This document shows, in pieces, positions 10,718 through 19,918 of a stretch of 64,000 nucleotides of DNA; position 1 is the first letter of the stretch; every line of letters begins with the position of its first letter. This stretch comes from Bordetella genomosp. 10 (lineage in GTDB: Bacteria; Pseudomonadota; Gammaproteobacteria; Burkholderiales; Burkholderiaceae_B), in assembly GCF_002261225.1 (NCBI RefSeq), contig NZ_NEVM01000005.1:2046001-2110000 (forward strand), in the 5' to 3' direction. The notes under the pieces were generated by a model. That model saw only the letters and a list, made by a program, of their open reading frames with translations, made no database searches and was not told the DNA's origin. Both the position numbers and the translations under genes were made by a program.

Positions 10718-11557
10718 ATGAGTCCCAGCATTCCCACGCCCTCGGCCAGCGCGGCCGCGGGCACCCAGACCTTGCACCGCGCGGTGGCGCTGCTGCGCCT
10801 GATCACCGCCAACAATCGCAGCGGCAGCCGCCTGGTGGACCTGTACCGCCGCACCGGCCTGGAACGCCCCACGGCGCACCGCATCCTGCAAGGCATGATC
10901 GCCGAGCAACTGATACGGCAGGACAGCCGCAGCAAGCGCTACTACCTGGGTTCGCTGCTGTACGAAATGGGCCTGGCCGCGGCGCCCAAGCTGGCGCTGC
11001 GCGATATCTGCCATCCCTACCTGGAGACCCTGGCGGAGCAGACCGGCGACACCGTCTTCATGACCGTGCGCTCGGGCTTCGACGGCGTCTGCGTCGCGCG
11101 CGCGGATGGTTCGTTCCCGATCAAGATGTTCGTGCTCGACGTCGGCCGGCACCGTCCGCTGAACGTCGGCGCGGGCGGCCTGGCGGTGCTGAGCGCGCTG
11201 CCCGACGACGAGATCCAGCGCATCTGCCGCGTCAACGTGGCGCGCACCCAGCGCAAGAACCCGCGCTTCACCGACGCGCAACTGCGCGCCAGCATCGCCG
11301 CCACCCGCCGGCGCGGCTACGCCACCAACAAGGTCATGGACAACCCGCCCGTGCATTCCGTCGGCCTGGTGGTCCGCTATCCGGACGGCACCCCGGCCGC
11401 GGGCATCAGCGTCTCGACGCTGGCCTCGCGCCTGGGCAAGGACCGCCTGGAGATGGTCGTGCGCTGCCTGGGCGACGCGGTGGAATCGATCGAGGCCGAC
11501 CTGCGCCGCCACCTGGCCCGCGACGAGGTGGCGCGCGCCGAACCGGAAACGGCGTGA
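10718..11557 (+). CDS. IclR-family transcriptional regulator
   Basis: A 279-residue regulator with an N-terminal winged HTH ('ALLRLITANNRSGSRLVDLYRRTGLERPTAHRIL') and the IclR effector domain ('GDTVFMTVRSGFDGVCVARADG', 'HRPLNVGAGGLAVLSALPD', 'SVGLVVRYPDGTPAAGISV'). ATG 10718 is preferred over the in-frame ATG at 10697 because GGAGA precedes it at proper spacing. The gene is divergent from the 4-10 kb catabolic operon and upstream of a Bug receptor, so it may control either or both. A 19-bp palindrome (11684-11702) lies between it and the Bug gene. Confidence 0.92.
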   Translation: MSPSIPTPSASAAAGTQTLHRAVALLRLITANNRSGSRLVDLYRRTGLERPTAHRILQGMIAEQLIRQDSRSKRYYLGSLLYEMGLAAAPKLALRDICHPYLETLAEQTGDTVFMTVRSGFDGVCVARADGSFPIKMFVLDVGRHRPLNVGAGGLAVLSALPDDEIQRICRVNVARTQRKNPRFTDAQLRASIAATRRRGYATNKVMDNPPVHSVGLVVRYPDGTPAAGISVSTLASRLGKDRLEMVVRCLGDAVESIEADLRRHLARDEVARAEPETA

Positions 11558-11683
11558 ACGAGCCGCGCGGTCAAAGAGGCCAAGGGGGCAAAGCGGGCAA
11601 AGCGGACAAAGCGCGCATGGCGCCGCGGACGCGGAACCAGCGCCCGGCAAGCGGCCGCGATACGGAAATGCCCCGCTTCGTGA

Positions 11684-11702
11684 AAGTCCAATTTATGGAC
11701 TT
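11684..11702. promoter_or_regulatory. inverted repeat, candidate IclR operator
   Basis: AAGTCCA-attta-TGGACTT, perfect 7-bp arms, 141 bp upstream of the Bug receptor start and downstream of the iclR gene. IclR regulators bind short palindromes of this size. GGTCCA half-sites also occur at 10578-10583 and 10664-10669 in the iclR/catabolic-operon gap. Confidence 0.4.
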
Positions 11703-11813
11703 GAATTTGCACCCCACGCCGCGCGCGCCCGTTCGCAACCGCCCTTGAGTCCTTAGACTTTTTTTCGTATCCCGCCGCCGCCGCGCGGCGGGACGCACAC
11801 CCACAAGAAAGAT

Positions 11814-11831
11814 ACCGCCCCGCAGGGCGGT
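11814..11831 (+). other. GC-rich hairpin abutting the Bug receptor ribosome-binding site
   Basis: ACCGCCC-cgca-GGGCGGT is followed immediately by GGAGGA (11832-11837) and ATG at 11843. A stable stem touching the Shine-Dalgarno could limit or tune translation initiation. A second GC hairpin (11771-11792) precedes it. Confidence 0.4.
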
Positions 11832-11842
11832 GGAGGACGATA

Positions 11843-12823
11843 ATGACACCCCTGATTTCCCGACACCTGGCCCGCATGGCCGCGGGCCTCGCCCTGGGCG
11901 TGTGCGCGGCCGCCGCGCACGCCGACTATCCCGATCACCCCATCCAGGCCATTTCGCCCTATGCCGCGGGCGGCGCCAACGACTTCCTCACCCGCCTGAT
12001 GGCGCAGCACATGGGCACCGTGCTGAAGACCACCATCGTGGTCGAGAACAAGGCCGGCGCCAACGGCATCGTGGGCGCCGGTTTCGTCGCCAAGTCGGCG
12101 CCGGACGGCTACACCCTGCTCATGGGCAACAGCGCGACCCACGGCACCAATCCGACCTTGTACAAGCAGATGCCCTACGACCCGGACAAGGATTTCGCGC
12201 CGGTGGGCATGGTGGCGTCGGTGCCCATCGTGCTGGCCGTCAACGCCAAGCTGGGCATCGACAACATCGCCGGACTGCTGGCCTATGCGAAATCCCATCC
12301 CGGCAAGCTGGCCTTCGGCAGCAGCGGCGTGGGCGGCACCGGCCACCTGTGCGGCGAGGCCTTCAAGGCGGAAACGGGGCTGGACATGGTCCACGTTCCC
12401 TACAAGGGCGACGCCCCGGCCGTGGCCGACGCCATGGGCGGGCAAGTGCAGATGGCCTTCGTCGGCGTGGCGTCGGCGGCGCCGCTGCTGGCATCGGGCA
12501 AGATCAAGATCCTGGCCGTGGCCAGCGCCCATCGCTCGGGCTCGCTGCCCAACGTGCCCACCATGGCCGAGGCCGGATACAAGGACATCCAGTTCGCCCA
12601 ATGGTATGCGCTGGTCACCCGCGCGGGCACGCCGGCGCCGGTCATCGAGAAACTGAACGCGGCGACCAAGGTCGTCCTGGCGCGCGAGGACGTGAAGAAA
12701 AGCCTGGCGACGCAGGGCGCCGATCCGGAGTACATGACGCCGGACCAGTTGCGCACTTTCTATCGTTCCGAGATCAAGCGCTTCGCGGACATCATCACGC
12801 GGCTGGGGATCAAGGCGGAATAA
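11843..12823 (+). CDS. Bug-family periplasmic solute-binding receptor (TctC-like)
   Basis: A 326-residue secreted receptor of the Bordetella-uptake-gene family. The signal peptide covers residues 1-27, ending in AHA before DYPDHPIQAISPYAAGG. Family landmarks: 'PYAAGGANDFLTRLMAQHM', 'VENKAGANGIVGAGFVAK', 'DGYTLLMGNSATHG' and 'AFGSSGVGGTGHLCGEAF'. These proteins bind carboxylates in the periplasm; most, as here, have no adjacent TctAB membrane components. A strong GGAGGA site sets the start. The IclR regulator upstream is the likely controller. The ligand cannot be read from the sequence. Confidence 0.93.
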   Translation: MTPLISRHLARMAAGLALGVCAAAAHADYPDHPIQAISPYAAGGANDFLTRLMAQHMGTVLKTTIVVENKAGANGIVGAGFVAKSAPDGYTLLMGNSATHGTNPTLYKQMPYDPDKDFAPVGMVASVPIVLAVNAKLGIDNIAGLLAYAKSHPGKLAFGSSGVGGTGHLCGEAFKAETGLDMVHVPYKGDAPAVADAMGGQVQMAFVGVASAAPLLASGKIKILAVASAHRSGSLPNVPTMAEAGYKDIQFAQWYALVTRAGTPAPVIEKLNAATKVVLAREDVKKSLATQGADPEYMTPDQLRTFYRSEIKRFADIITRLGIKAE

Positions 12824-12937
12824 GCCTGATACATCTGGCATCAAGGTGCAGGGCAGGAAGCGGGGCGGGATGAATAGAATGTCCGCTCCCGCCGCCGGCC
12901 TCCGGGCCGGTCCCTAGGAACGCCCTGGCCTGCCCCG

Positions 12938-13528
12938 ATGAAACCGAGTCCGCTGTCCTGCCTTGCCCTGCTCCTGGCCCTTGCCGCCGGCCCCGCCGCG
13001 GCGCAGGTCGCGAGCCCCTCGTCCGAGGGGCCGGATTTCGGCAAGTGGGAAACCAGCGTCCTCGGCGGCTCGGGCAAGGAAGTGGTGCGCGCCGCCACCT
13101 GGAGCGCGAGCAACAAGACCCTGCTGTCCTACGACTTCTACGTCGACGACTGCCGGGGCGTGAGCTTCTCCATGGCATGGATACGCGCCCAGCCGGCCGA
13201 TCACGACCTTTACCTGAACCACGTGGCCACCACGCTGCAGGTCGACGCGCATCCGGCGATTCCCTTCCTGAGCACCTACCAGGTCGCGAAAGGCGAGATC
13301 GCGTCCGTGCTGACGCTGGCCGAGATCGACGATTTCACGGCGGCCATCGAGCAGATGGAGCAAGGCCGGACGGTGCGCATGCGGGTACCGTGGGACGTCG
13401 AAACCCGCGCCAACGACATCCTGGAGGACTATCCGCTGGACGGTTTCGCCGCGGCGCTCGCCTGGGCGCGCAAGACCTGCTGGGACATCGCGGGCCATCG
13501 TCCGGGCAAAAGCCAGCCGCTGCCCTGA
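12938..13528 (+). CDS. exported hypothetical protein
   Basis: A 196-residue protein beginning with a clear signal peptide (MKPSPLSCLALLLALAAGPA, cleavage near residue 22). The mature part has two Cys that could pair ('DDCRGVSFSMAW' and 'ARKTCWDIAGH'), mixed alpha/beta character and no domain I recognise. It is expected to be periplasmic or outer-membrane associated. It stands alone, 114 bp after the Bug gene, with no clear terminator between, so co-transcription is possible. Confidence 0.75.
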   Translation: MKPSPLSCLALLLALAAGPAAAQVASPSSEGPDFGKWETSVLGGSGKEVVRAATWSASNKTLLSYDFYVDDCRGVSFSMAWIRAQPADHDLYLNHVATTLQVDAHPAIPFLSTYQVAKGEIASVLTLAEIDDFTAAIEQMEQGRTVRMRVPWDVETRANDILEDYPLDGFAAALAWARKTCWDIAGHRPGKSQPLP

Positions 13529-13571
13529 GCGCCGGCGGCGCGGCAAGGCCGGCGAGACGCCGCGCCAGCCG

Positions 13572-13799
13572 TCACATCCGCACCGGCCGCGGATCCACGG
13601 GAGGATCGCCCGCCGGCGGCTCGCCCTCGGGAGGATCGCCCTCCGGCGGCGGCGCCTCGTCCGGATCGGGCGGCGGGCTTTGCGGACCGCCCGGCGGCGG
13701 CACGCCGGGATCGGCGTCCGGCGGCTCGGGCGTGATGTGGGCGCGGTACGGGACGGGCTGGATATCGGCGGGAAGCAACAGGCTCATCATGGCGGGCAA
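13572..13799 (-). CDS. small Pro-rich hypothetical protein
   Basis: A 75-residue reading frame whose second half is almost only Pro, Asp, Glu and Gly in short PPxGDPP/PPEGEPP-like repeats. The N-terminus 'MPAMMSLLLPADIQPVPYRA' looks like a genuine start, with an alternative Met at residues 4 or 5. It has no signal peptide or domain and is probably disordered. It is convergent with the exported hypothetical and divergent from the epimerase gene. Codon use is very GC-biased, so chance coding cannot be excluded. Confidence 0.45.
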   Translation of the reverse strand: MPAMMSLLLPADIQPVPYRAHITPEPPDADPGVPPPGGPQSPPPDPDEAPPPEGDPPEGEPPAGDPPVDPRPVRM

Positions 13800-13884
13800 G
13801 GGTCCGGTCGGACGGCGTTTCTCGGTTGGGGATGCCCGGCGGCCGCAAGCGCCATGCCGACGCGCCTATCCCTATAATCCAGCG

Positions 13885-14847
13885 ATGACCGACACCGCCA
13901 CCCCGCGCCTCACCCCCCTGCGCCTTGCGGCAGGCCCCGCCACGCTGGAACTGCTGCCCGCGCTGGGCGGGACCATCCTCCGCTACGACTGGCACGGCGT
14001 GCCCGTGCTCCGTCCCACCGACGGCATTCCCGAACAATCGCGGGTGACGGCCTGCTACCCCCTGGCGCCTTATTCCAATCGCATCGCCGGCGGCCGCCTG
14101 GCCTTCGGCGGCCAGTCCTGGGACATTCCGCGCACCGCGGACAACCATCCCTTGCCCATACACGGCCTGACCTGGCAGCGGCCCTGGACCGTGACGCGCC
14201 ACGACGCGACGCACGCCTGCATGGAACAGAGCTACGAGGTGCCGGACGCGCGGACGCCGGATGCCCCCCTGCCCTGGCCCTTCCCCTTCCACGCGACGCA
14301 AACCTTCGAGCTGGACGAGGACGCCTTGCGCATGACGCTGGCGCTGCGCAACACCGGCAGCACGGAGCAGCCGGCCGGGCTGGGCTGGCATCCCTATTTC
14401 CCGCGCACGCCGCAAACGCGCGTGCGCGCGCAGGTCAGCCACATGTGGGTCAACGACGACCAGAGCCTGCCGCAAGAATTGCTCGACACCGGCGGCGCCG
14501 TGGGCGACGGCTTGCCGGCGGCGCAAGTCGACCTGGACAACGTATTCAACGGCTTCGCCGGACAGGCCAGCGTCGCCTGGCCGGAGCGCGGCATGGCGGT
14601 GGACCTGGAGGCCGAGCCGCCGCTGGGCCACCTGGTGATCTTCACGCCGCCGGGCAAGCCACACATCGCGGTGGAGCCGGTCAGCAATATGACCGACGCC
14701 TTCAACCGCTACGCCCGGGATCCGGCGCCCGAACTGATCGAGCTCGCCCCCGGCGTGCGCCAGGACCGCGCCACCGGCACCCTGCTGCTGGCCCCCGGCG
14801 CGCAGGCGAGCGCCACGCTGACCCTGCGGCCGCGCCGGCTGCGCTGA
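13885..14847 (+). CDS. aldose 1-epimerase family protein
   Basis: A 320-residue beta-sandwich mutarotase-type enzyme that would interconvert alpha and beta anomers of aldoses. 'ALGGTILRYDW', 'YPLAPYSNRIAGGRLAFGG' and 'NHPLPIHGLTWQRPW' are family landmarks. Catalytic positions are present: His in 'PIHGL', His in 'GLGWHPYFPRT' and Glu in 'AVEPVSNMTDAF'. The start at ATG 13885 fits the N-terminus (MTDTATPRLTPL). It is followed at 16 bp by an uncharacterised gene. The substrate cannot be assigned. Confidence 0.9.
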   Translation: MTDTATPRLTPLRLAAGPATLELLPALGGTILRYDWHGVPVLRPTDGIPEQSRVTACYPLAPYSNRIAGGRLAFGGQSWDIPRTADNHPLPIHGLTWQRPWTVTRHDATHACMEQSYEVPDARTPDAPLPWPFPFHATQTFELDEDALRMTLALRNTGSTEQPAGLGWHPYFPRTPQTRVRAQVSHMWVNDDQSLPQELLDTGGAVGDGLPAAQVDLDNVFNGFAGQASVAWPERGMAVDLEAEPPLGHLVIFTPPGKPHIAVEPVSNMTDAFNRYARDPAPELIELAPGVRQDRATGTLLLAPGAQASATLTLRPRRLR

Positions 14848-14863
14848 CCCGCCCGGAACGCGC

Positions 14864-15463
14864 ATGGACGACGCCGTACTCGCCGCGATCAAGCGCTGGC
14901 CCGACGTGCCGGCGGTTTCCGGCTGGCTGTCGCTGGACGAGCGCGGCCGCTGGCGGCTGCATCCCAACGGCGATGCCGGCCAGGGCGGCCCGGGCGAAAG
15001 CATCGCGAGCCCCGCCATCCTCGCCTTCATCGACCGCAACTACGCGCGCGACGACGAGGGCCGCTGGTTTTTCCAGAACGGCCCCCAGCGCGTCTACGTG
15101 CGCCTGGACGCCGCGCCCTACATCCTGCGCGTGAGCGCGGACGGCGCCGGCCTGCAGACCCACACGGGACTGGCGGTGCGCCGGGTGGCCGCGTGGTGGC
15201 TGGACGAGGACGGCCGGCTCTATGCCGACACCGACGCCGGCCCCGGCATGCTCGACGGACGCGACATGCCGCGCGTGCTCGACGCCCTGGCCCTGGAAGA
15301 CGGCACGCCGGCCCTGGAAAGCCTGGCGACCCTGCCCCTCCAGGGCACGCTGAAGGTCTGCTACCGGCCGGCCTCCGCCACGGCCCGGCCGGCGTCCGCG
15401 CCCCTGACTCACGCCACCCGCGACCGCATTGCCCAGGCGCTGGGCTACGCCGTCGGCGCTTGA
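14864..15463 (+). CDS. conserved hypothetical protein (DUF2946-like)
   Basis: A 199-residue soluble protein without a signal peptide. Its N-terminal pattern 'IKRWPDVPAVSGWLSLDERGRWRL' and 'FIDRNYARDDEGRWFFQNGPQRVYV' match what I remember of a Burkholderiales family annotated DUF2946; the assignment is from memory only. The middle contains beta-strand-rich segments ending in 'GTLKVCYRP'. The function is unknown. It sits between the epimerase and a LysR gene, all on the plus strand. Confidence 0.75.
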   Translation: MDDAVLAAIKRWPDVPAVSGWLSLDERGRWRLHPNGDAGQGGPGESIASPAILAFIDRNYARDDEGRWFFQNGPQRVYVRLDAAPYILRVSADGAGLQTHTGLAVRRVAAWWLDEDGRLYADTDAGPGMLDGRDMPRVLDALALEDGTPALESLATLPLQGTLKVCYRPASATARPASAPLTHATRDRIAQALGYAVGA

Positions 15464-15494
15464 AGCGCGACCGCTCCCGCACCGAGGACATTCC

Positions 15495-16394
15495 ATGGAC
15501 ACGCACGGCGCGATGCGCACTTTCGCCAAGGTGGTCGAACTGGGCTCGTTCGCCGCGGCGGCCGACAAGCTGGACCAGGCCCGCTCGGCGGTCACGCGCC
15601 AGGTCGCGTTCCTCGAACAGCGCTACGGCGTGCGCCTGCTCAACCGCACCACGCGCAAGCTGGGCCTGACGGACGCCGGCCAGGCCTTCTACGACCGCAT
15701 CCGCCCCATCCTGGCCGACCTCGACGACCTGGAGCAGGCGCTGCAGGCCGAGGACAGCCGCCCCAGCGGGCGCCTGCGCGTGGCCGCCCCGGTCTCCTTC
15801 GGCGTCCGCCACCTGGGCCCCGCCATCGCCGACTACATCGCCGCCTATCCCGACGTCTTCATCGACCTGGACCTGAACGACCGCGTCGTCGACCTGGTGG
15901 AGGAAGGCTACGACGTCGCCGTGCGCATCGGCAGCCTGCCGGACTCCACGCTGGTGGCGCGGCCGCTGGCGCCGCAGGCCCTGAAGGTCTGCGCGTCGCC
16001 GGCCTACCTGGCGGCCCACGGCGAACCGCGCCACCCGGAGGACCTGAAGCGCCACCGCTGCCTGCAATATGCATATTCCCGCACGGGCAACGAATGGCGT
16101 TTCGAGAAGGACGGCCAGACCCATGCCGTGCGGGTGCCGACCTTCCTGCGCGCCAACAACGGCGACATCCTGCGCACGGCGGCCGTGGCGGGCCACGGCA
16201 TCGTCCTGCAGCCGGGCTTCCTGGTCGACACCGACATCGACGCCGGCCGGCTGGTGCCGCTGCTGCGCGACTACAGCCATGCGCCCATCGCCATGTACGC
16301 CGTCTATCCGCACCGCCGCTACCTGACGGCCAAGGTGCGCACCTTCGTCGCCTTCCTGGAGGCGCGCTTCTGTCCCGCCGCCCCGGATCGCTGA
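15495..16394 (+). CDS. LysR-family transcriptional regulator
   Basis: A 299-residue LysR regulator: HTH 'TFAKVVELGSFAAAADKLDQ' followed by 'RSAVTRQVAFLEQRYGVRLLNRTTRKL', then the substrate-binding domain ('GRLRVAAPVSFGVRHLGPAIADYIAAYPDV'). The DNA-binding part matches the large AaeR/DsdC-like group that regulates divergent or distant oxidoreductase genes. ATG 15495 (MDTHGAMRTF) is the standard family start; the frame extends upstream without similarity. No obvious target is adjacent. Confidence 0.92.
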   Translation: MDTHGAMRTFAKVVELGSFAAAADKLDQARSAVTRQVAFLEQRYGVRLLNRTTRKLGLTDAGQAFYDRIRPILADLDDLEQALQAEDSRPSGRLRVAAPVSFGVRHLGPAIADYIAAYPDVFIDLDLNDRVVDLVEEGYDVAVRIGSLPDSTLVARPLAPQALKVCASPAYLAAHGEPRHPEDLKRHRCLQYAYSRTGNEWRFEKDGQTHAVRVPTFLRANNGDILRTAAVAGHGIVLQPGFLVDTDIDAGRLVPLLRDYSHAPIAMYAVYPHRRYLTAKVRTFVAFLEARFCPAAPDR

Positions 16395-16451
16395 GACGCT
16401 TGCCGCCCGAATGACGCGCCGCGGCGCGCGCCACCCGTTAGAATCGGCGTC

Positions 16452-17030
16452 ATGAGTGCAAATCCCATCACCTATTTCCCCGCCCCGCGCCTCTCGCGCT
16501 ACTGTAGCCAGTGCGGCGCCCCCACCGTCCGCCGCGTCCCCGAGGGCGACAACCGCGAGCGCGACGTCTGCGACAACTGCGGCGCCATCCATTACCAGAA
16601 CCCGCGCCTGGTGGTGGGCACCGTGCCCGTCTGGGAAGGCCGCATCCTGCTGTGCCGCCGCGCCATCGAGCCGCGCTACGACACCTGGACGCTGCCGGCC
16701 GGCTTCATGGAACTGGGCGAGACCACCGCGCAAGGCGCGGCGCGCGAAACCCTGGAGGAATCCGGCGCGCGGGTGAAACTGGGCGGCATCTTCACCATCA
16801 TCGATGTCCCGCAGGTGGACCAGGTGCACGTCTACCACCTGGCCGAAGCGCTGGGGCCCGAACTCGATCCCGGCCCGGAAAGCCTGGAGGCGCGCTACTA
16901 CGACGAGGCGGACATCCCCTGGGACAATCTCTCCTTCCGCACCGTGGTGACGACCCTGCGGCACTACCTGGAAGATCGCCGGCGCGGCACGTACGGGCCG
17001 CACTACTACTCGCTCGATACCTCCCATTGA
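16452..17030 (+). CDS. zinc-ribbon Nudix hydrolase
   Basis: A 192-residue protein with an N-terminal zinc ribbon (Cys18, Cys21, Cys40, Cys43) and a Nudix box at residues 84-106 ([11 protein letters not shown] then [12 protein letters not shown]), with the REtLEE metal-binding glutamates intact. It is predicted to cleave a nucleoside diphosphate linked to another moiety, such as ADP-ribose, NADH or FAD. It is coupled by a TTGA overlap to aat and forms a plus-strand run with aat, bpt and pyrD. Confidence 0.92.
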   Translation: MSANPITYFPAPRLSRYCSQCGAPTVRRVPEGDNRERDVCDNCGAIHYQNPRLVVGTVPVWEGRILLCRRAIEPRYDTWTLPAGFMELGETTAQGAARETLEESGARVKLGGIFTIIDVPQVDQVHVYHLAEALGPELDPGPESLEARYYDEADIPWDNLSFRTVVTTLRHYLEDRRRGTYGPHYYSLDTSH

Positions 17031-17791
17031 AACTGCCCTGGCTGGAACCCGATACGCCGCTGCCGCCCGCCGAGTCCGCCCTGCGCGATCCCGACGGCCT
17101 GCTGGCCGCGGGCGCCGACCTGTCGGTGGCGCGGCTGCGGGAGGCCTACGGCAAAGGCATCTTCCCCTGGTATTCCGATGGCGAGCCGGTGCTCTGGTGG
17201 AGCCCGGACCCGCGCATGGTGCTGGCCTGCGCCGACTTCGTCGAATCGCATTCCCTGGCCAAGCGCCTGCGGCGCATGGCGCGCGAGGAAGGCACGCCCG
17301 CGGCGACCGTCGAGGTGCGCGTCGATACGGCCTTCGAGCAGGTGCTGCTGGCCTGCGCCGCGCCGCGCGGACAACAGCACGGCACCTGGATCACCATGGA
17401 GATGCGCGAGGCCTACCTCGCCTGGCATCGCGCGGGGGCGGCGCACAGCATCGAGACCTGGATCGACGGGCGCCTGAGCGCCGGCCTCTACGGCATCAGC
17501 CTGGGCGGCATGTTCTTCGGCGAGTCGATGTTCACCCGCGTCACCGACGGCTCGAAGATCGCGCTGGCCCACCTGGTGCGCTTCCTGGTCCGCCACGAGG
17601 TCCCCTGGATCGACTGCCAGCAGCAGACGCGCCACCTGGCCAGCCTGGGCGCGCGCGCCATCCCGCGCGCGCGGTTCGTGGCCGAAGTACAACGGCTGAC
17701 GCAACGCGCCACGCCGCCGTGGCGCCCGGGGCGGCTCGACACCCAGGGCCGCCTGCATCCCCGTCCCGCGCCTGCGGGCGATCCGGTTTAG
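17027..17791 (+). CDS. aat: leucyl/phenylalanyl-tRNA--protein transferase
   Basis: It transfers Leu or Phe from aminoacyl-tRNA to N-terminal Arg or Lys of proteins, marking them for ClpAP (N-degron pathway, cytoplasm). It is 254 residues. Signature segments are '[29 protein letters not shown]', here given in two halves: '[12 protein letters not shown]' and '[21 protein letters not shown]', then '[16 protein letters not shown]' and '[17 protein letters not shown]'. The best start is TTG at 17027, overlapping the Nudix stop as TTGA; no ATG fits. bpt follows after 49 bp, placing both N-degron transferases together. Confidence 0.95.
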   Translation: MKLPWLEPDTPLPPAESALRDPDGLLAAGADLSVARLREAYGKGIFPWYSDGEPVLWWSPDPRMVLACADFVESHSLAKRLRRMAREEGTPAATVEVRVDTAFEQVLLACAAPRGQQHGTWITMEMREAYLAWHRAGAAHSIETWIDGRLSAGLYGISLGGMFFGESMFTRVTDGSKIALAHLVRFLVRHEVPWIDCQQQTRHLASLGARAIPRARFVAEVQRLTQRATPPWRPGRLDTQGRLHPRPAPAGDPV

Positions 17792-17840
17792 GCGTTATCA
17801 TGTTCCTACGCAGCCGGCCACGGCCCGGTTGCGGCCGCAC

Positions 17841-18587
17841 ATGAGCCAGCTCAAGGAACTTCCGTTTTCCACTCTGCAGTTCTATGCGACAGCGCCCTAT
17901 CCGTGCAGTTACCTGTCCGGACGCCAGGCCCGCTCGCAGGTGGCCGCCCCTGGCCACCTGATCAATGCTGGCACCTATTCCCAACTGGTCGAACAAGGCT
18001 TTCGCCGCAGCGGCCTGTTCACCTACCGGCCGCATTGCGACGGCTGCAACGCCTGCATCCCGGTGCGGATCGACACGGCCGCCTTCGCGCCCAACCGCAG
18101 CCAGCGTCGCGCCTGGCGCGACCACGCCGACCTGCAATCCTTCGTGGCCGAGCTGGCCTGGTCGCCTGAACACTATTCCCTGTACACGCGCTACCAGCAG
18201 GGCCGCCACCCCGGCGGCGGCATGGACGAGGACAGCCGCACCCAATACGCGCAATTCCTGCTGACCAGCCGCGTGAATACCCGGCTGGTGGAATTCCGCA
18301 CGCCGGCGGGCCAACTGGCGATGGTCTCCATCATCGACGTGCTGGACGAAGGCCTGTCCTCCGTCTACACCTTCTACGACCCGGACATGCACGGCAGCCT
18401 GGGCACCTACAGCATCCTGTGGCAGATCGAGCAATGCCGCACGCTGGACCTGCCCTGGCTCTACCTGGGCTACTGGATCGAGGCCAGCCGCAAGATGGCC
18501 TACAAGGCCAACTTCCAGCCGGCCGAGTTGCTGGTCAACGGCCTCTGGCAGCCGGCGCGGGAAAGCGAAGGGGCGGCGCGGCCGTAA
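17841..18587 (+). CDS. bpt: aspartate/glutamate leucyltransferase
   Basis: A 248-residue arginyltransferase-like enzyme (Bpt/Ate fold) that adds Leu to N-terminal Asp or Glu of proteins. The N-terminal Cys segment '[20 protein letters not shown]' and '[16 protein letters not shown]' are the family's substrate-recognition motifs, and '[20 protein letters not shown]' is the C-terminal hallmark. I chose ATG 17841 (MSQLKELPF), the conserved family start, over an upstream TTG. It works together with aat to feed substrates to ClpS/ClpAP. Confidence 0.95.
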   Translation: MSQLKELPFSTLQFYATAPYPCSYLSGRQARSQVAAPGHLINAGTYSQLVEQGFRRSGLFTYRPHCDGCNACIPVRIDTAAFAPNRSQRRAWRDHADLQSFVAELAWSPEHYSLYTRYQQGRHPGGGMDEDSRTQYAQFLLTSRVNTRLVEFRTPAGQLAMVSIIDVLDEGLSSVYTFYDPDMHGSLGTYSILWQIEQCRTLDLPWLYLGYWIEASRKMAYKANFQPAELLVNGLWQPARESEGAARP

Positions 18588-18651
18588 GCTGGGCCCGGCC
18601 CCGCGCCGAAAGGCTCGCCGAGCCCACGCTCTGCCTCTACAATTCGCCCCC

Positions 18652-19701
18652 ATGCCTATCCTCTTTCACGCCTATCCCCTGGCCCGCGCGGCGCTCTTCG
18701 CCATGGACGCGGAAACCGCGCATGAAGTGACCTTGAAGTCGCTGCAGCGCGCCTACGAATGCGGCGCCACGCGCTCGCTGCTGCACGCCGCGCCGCTGGC
18801 GCCGGCCGACCTGATGGGGCTGCGGCTGAGCAACCCCGTCGGCCTCGCCGCCGGGCTGGACAAGAACGGCGCCTACGTGGACGCGCTGGGCAACCTGGGG
18901 TTCGGCTTCATCGAAGTCGGCACGGTGACGCCGCGCGCCCAGCCGGGCAATCCCAAGCCGCGGCTGTTCCGCCTGCCGCGCGCCGAAGCGCTGATCAACC
19001 GGCTGGGGTTCAACAACCAGGGGCTGGACGCCTTCATCGCCAACGTCACGCGCAGCAAATGGCGCGCGAATGGCGGCATCCTGGGCCTGAACATCGGCAA
19101 GAACGCCGATACGCCCATCGAGCGCGCCGCCGACGATTACCTGATCGGCCTGTCGGGCGTGTATCCGCATGCCGATTACGTGACGGTGAATATTTCCTCG
19201 CCCAACACCAAGAACCTGCGCGCCCTGCAGAGCAGCGACGAATTGGGCGGCCTGCTGGCGCAATTGCAGGAGCGCCGCAAGGAACTGGCCGACACCCACG
19301 GCCGCCAGGTGCCCTTGGCCGTCAAGATCGCGCCGGACCTGACCGCCGAACAGGTCGACGCCATCGCGGACACCCTGCCCCGCTACGGCGTGGATGGGGT
19401 CATCGCCACCAATACCACCCTCTCGCGCGACGCCGTGACCGGCCTGCCGCACGCGCAGGAGACGGGCGGCCTGTCGGGGCCGCCGGTGCACGAACTGTCC
19501 CTGGCTGTCATCTCCCGCCTGCGCGAGCGCCTGGGCAAGGACTTCGCCATCATCGGCGTCGGCGGCATCGTTTCCGGCCGCCAGGCGCGCGAGAAAATGG
19601 CGGCGGGCGCCAATGCGGTGCAAATCTATACGGGCCTGATCTACAAGGGCCCCGCCCTCGTCCGCGAATGCGTCCAGGCCGTCGCCACGCGCGGCGCCTG
19701 A
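18652..19701 (+). CDS. pyrD: dihydroorotate dehydrogenase (quinone), class 2
   Basis: The fourth step of de novo pyrimidine synthesis: oxidises dihydroorotate to orotate at the inner membrane using FMN and ubiquinone. It is 349 residues. It has an amphipathic N-terminal extension typical of class 2 ('[20 protein letters not shown]'), the '[13 protein letters not shown]' loop, '[11 protein letters not shown]' with the catalytic Ser, and '[11 protein letters not shown]' plus '[11 protein letters not shown]' for FMN phosphate binding. It is followed by a strong intrinsic terminator. Confidence 0.97.
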   Translation: MPILFHAYPLARAALFAMDAETAHEVTLKSLQRAYECGATRSLLHAAPLAPADLMGLRLSNPVGLAAGLDKNGAYVDALGNLGFGFIEVGTVTPRAQPGNPKPRLFRLPRAEALINRLGFNNQGLDAFIANVTRSKWRANGGILGLNIGKNADTPIERAADDYLIGLSGVYPHADYVTVNISSPNTKNLRALQSSDELGGLLAQLQERRKELADTHGRQVPLAVKIAPDLTAEQVDAIADTLPRYGVDGVIATNTTLSRDAVTGLPHAQETGGLSGPPVHELSLAVISRLRERLGKDFAIIGVGGIVSGRQAREKMAAGANAVQIYTGLIYKGPALVRECVQAVATRGA

Positions 19702-19735
19702 CAGGCAGTACGGCGAGAAGCACGAGGCGACGAAG

Positions 19736-19769
19736 AAAAGCCCCCGCGCCGCATGGCGTGGGGGCTTTT
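19736..19769. terminator. intrinsic terminator after pyrD
   Basis: aaaagcccccgcgcc-gcat-ggcgtgggggctttt: a 15-bp stem with one G-T pair and runs of A and T on the two sides, so it can act on both strands. It ends the Nudix-aat-bpt-pyrD run. Confidence 0.85.
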
Positions 19770-19796
19770 TCTTTCACCGGGGGCGGCGACAAGGCA

Positions 19797-19824
19797 AAAA
19801 AAAGGGGCCGCCCAAAGGCGGCCC
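19797..19824 (-). terminator. intrinsic terminator after the phasin gene
   Basis: GGGCCGCC-caaa-GGCGGCCC (19805-19824), followed on the minus strand by CC and then seven T (complement of the A run at 19797-19803). It lies about 95 bp beyond the phasin stop. Confidence 0.8.
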
Positions 19825-19918
19825 AATTTCCAGCTCTGCTCAAACTCTACAAAGCATACCCCTGCTCAAGCGGCCGGCCAAGCGAGGGTCTCCCCGTACC
19901 CGGCCGTGAAAAACCGGC

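Noticed and set aside
15027..17027. 666-codon minus-strand open frame
   Set aside because: Antisense to the LysR and Nudix genes, no motif.
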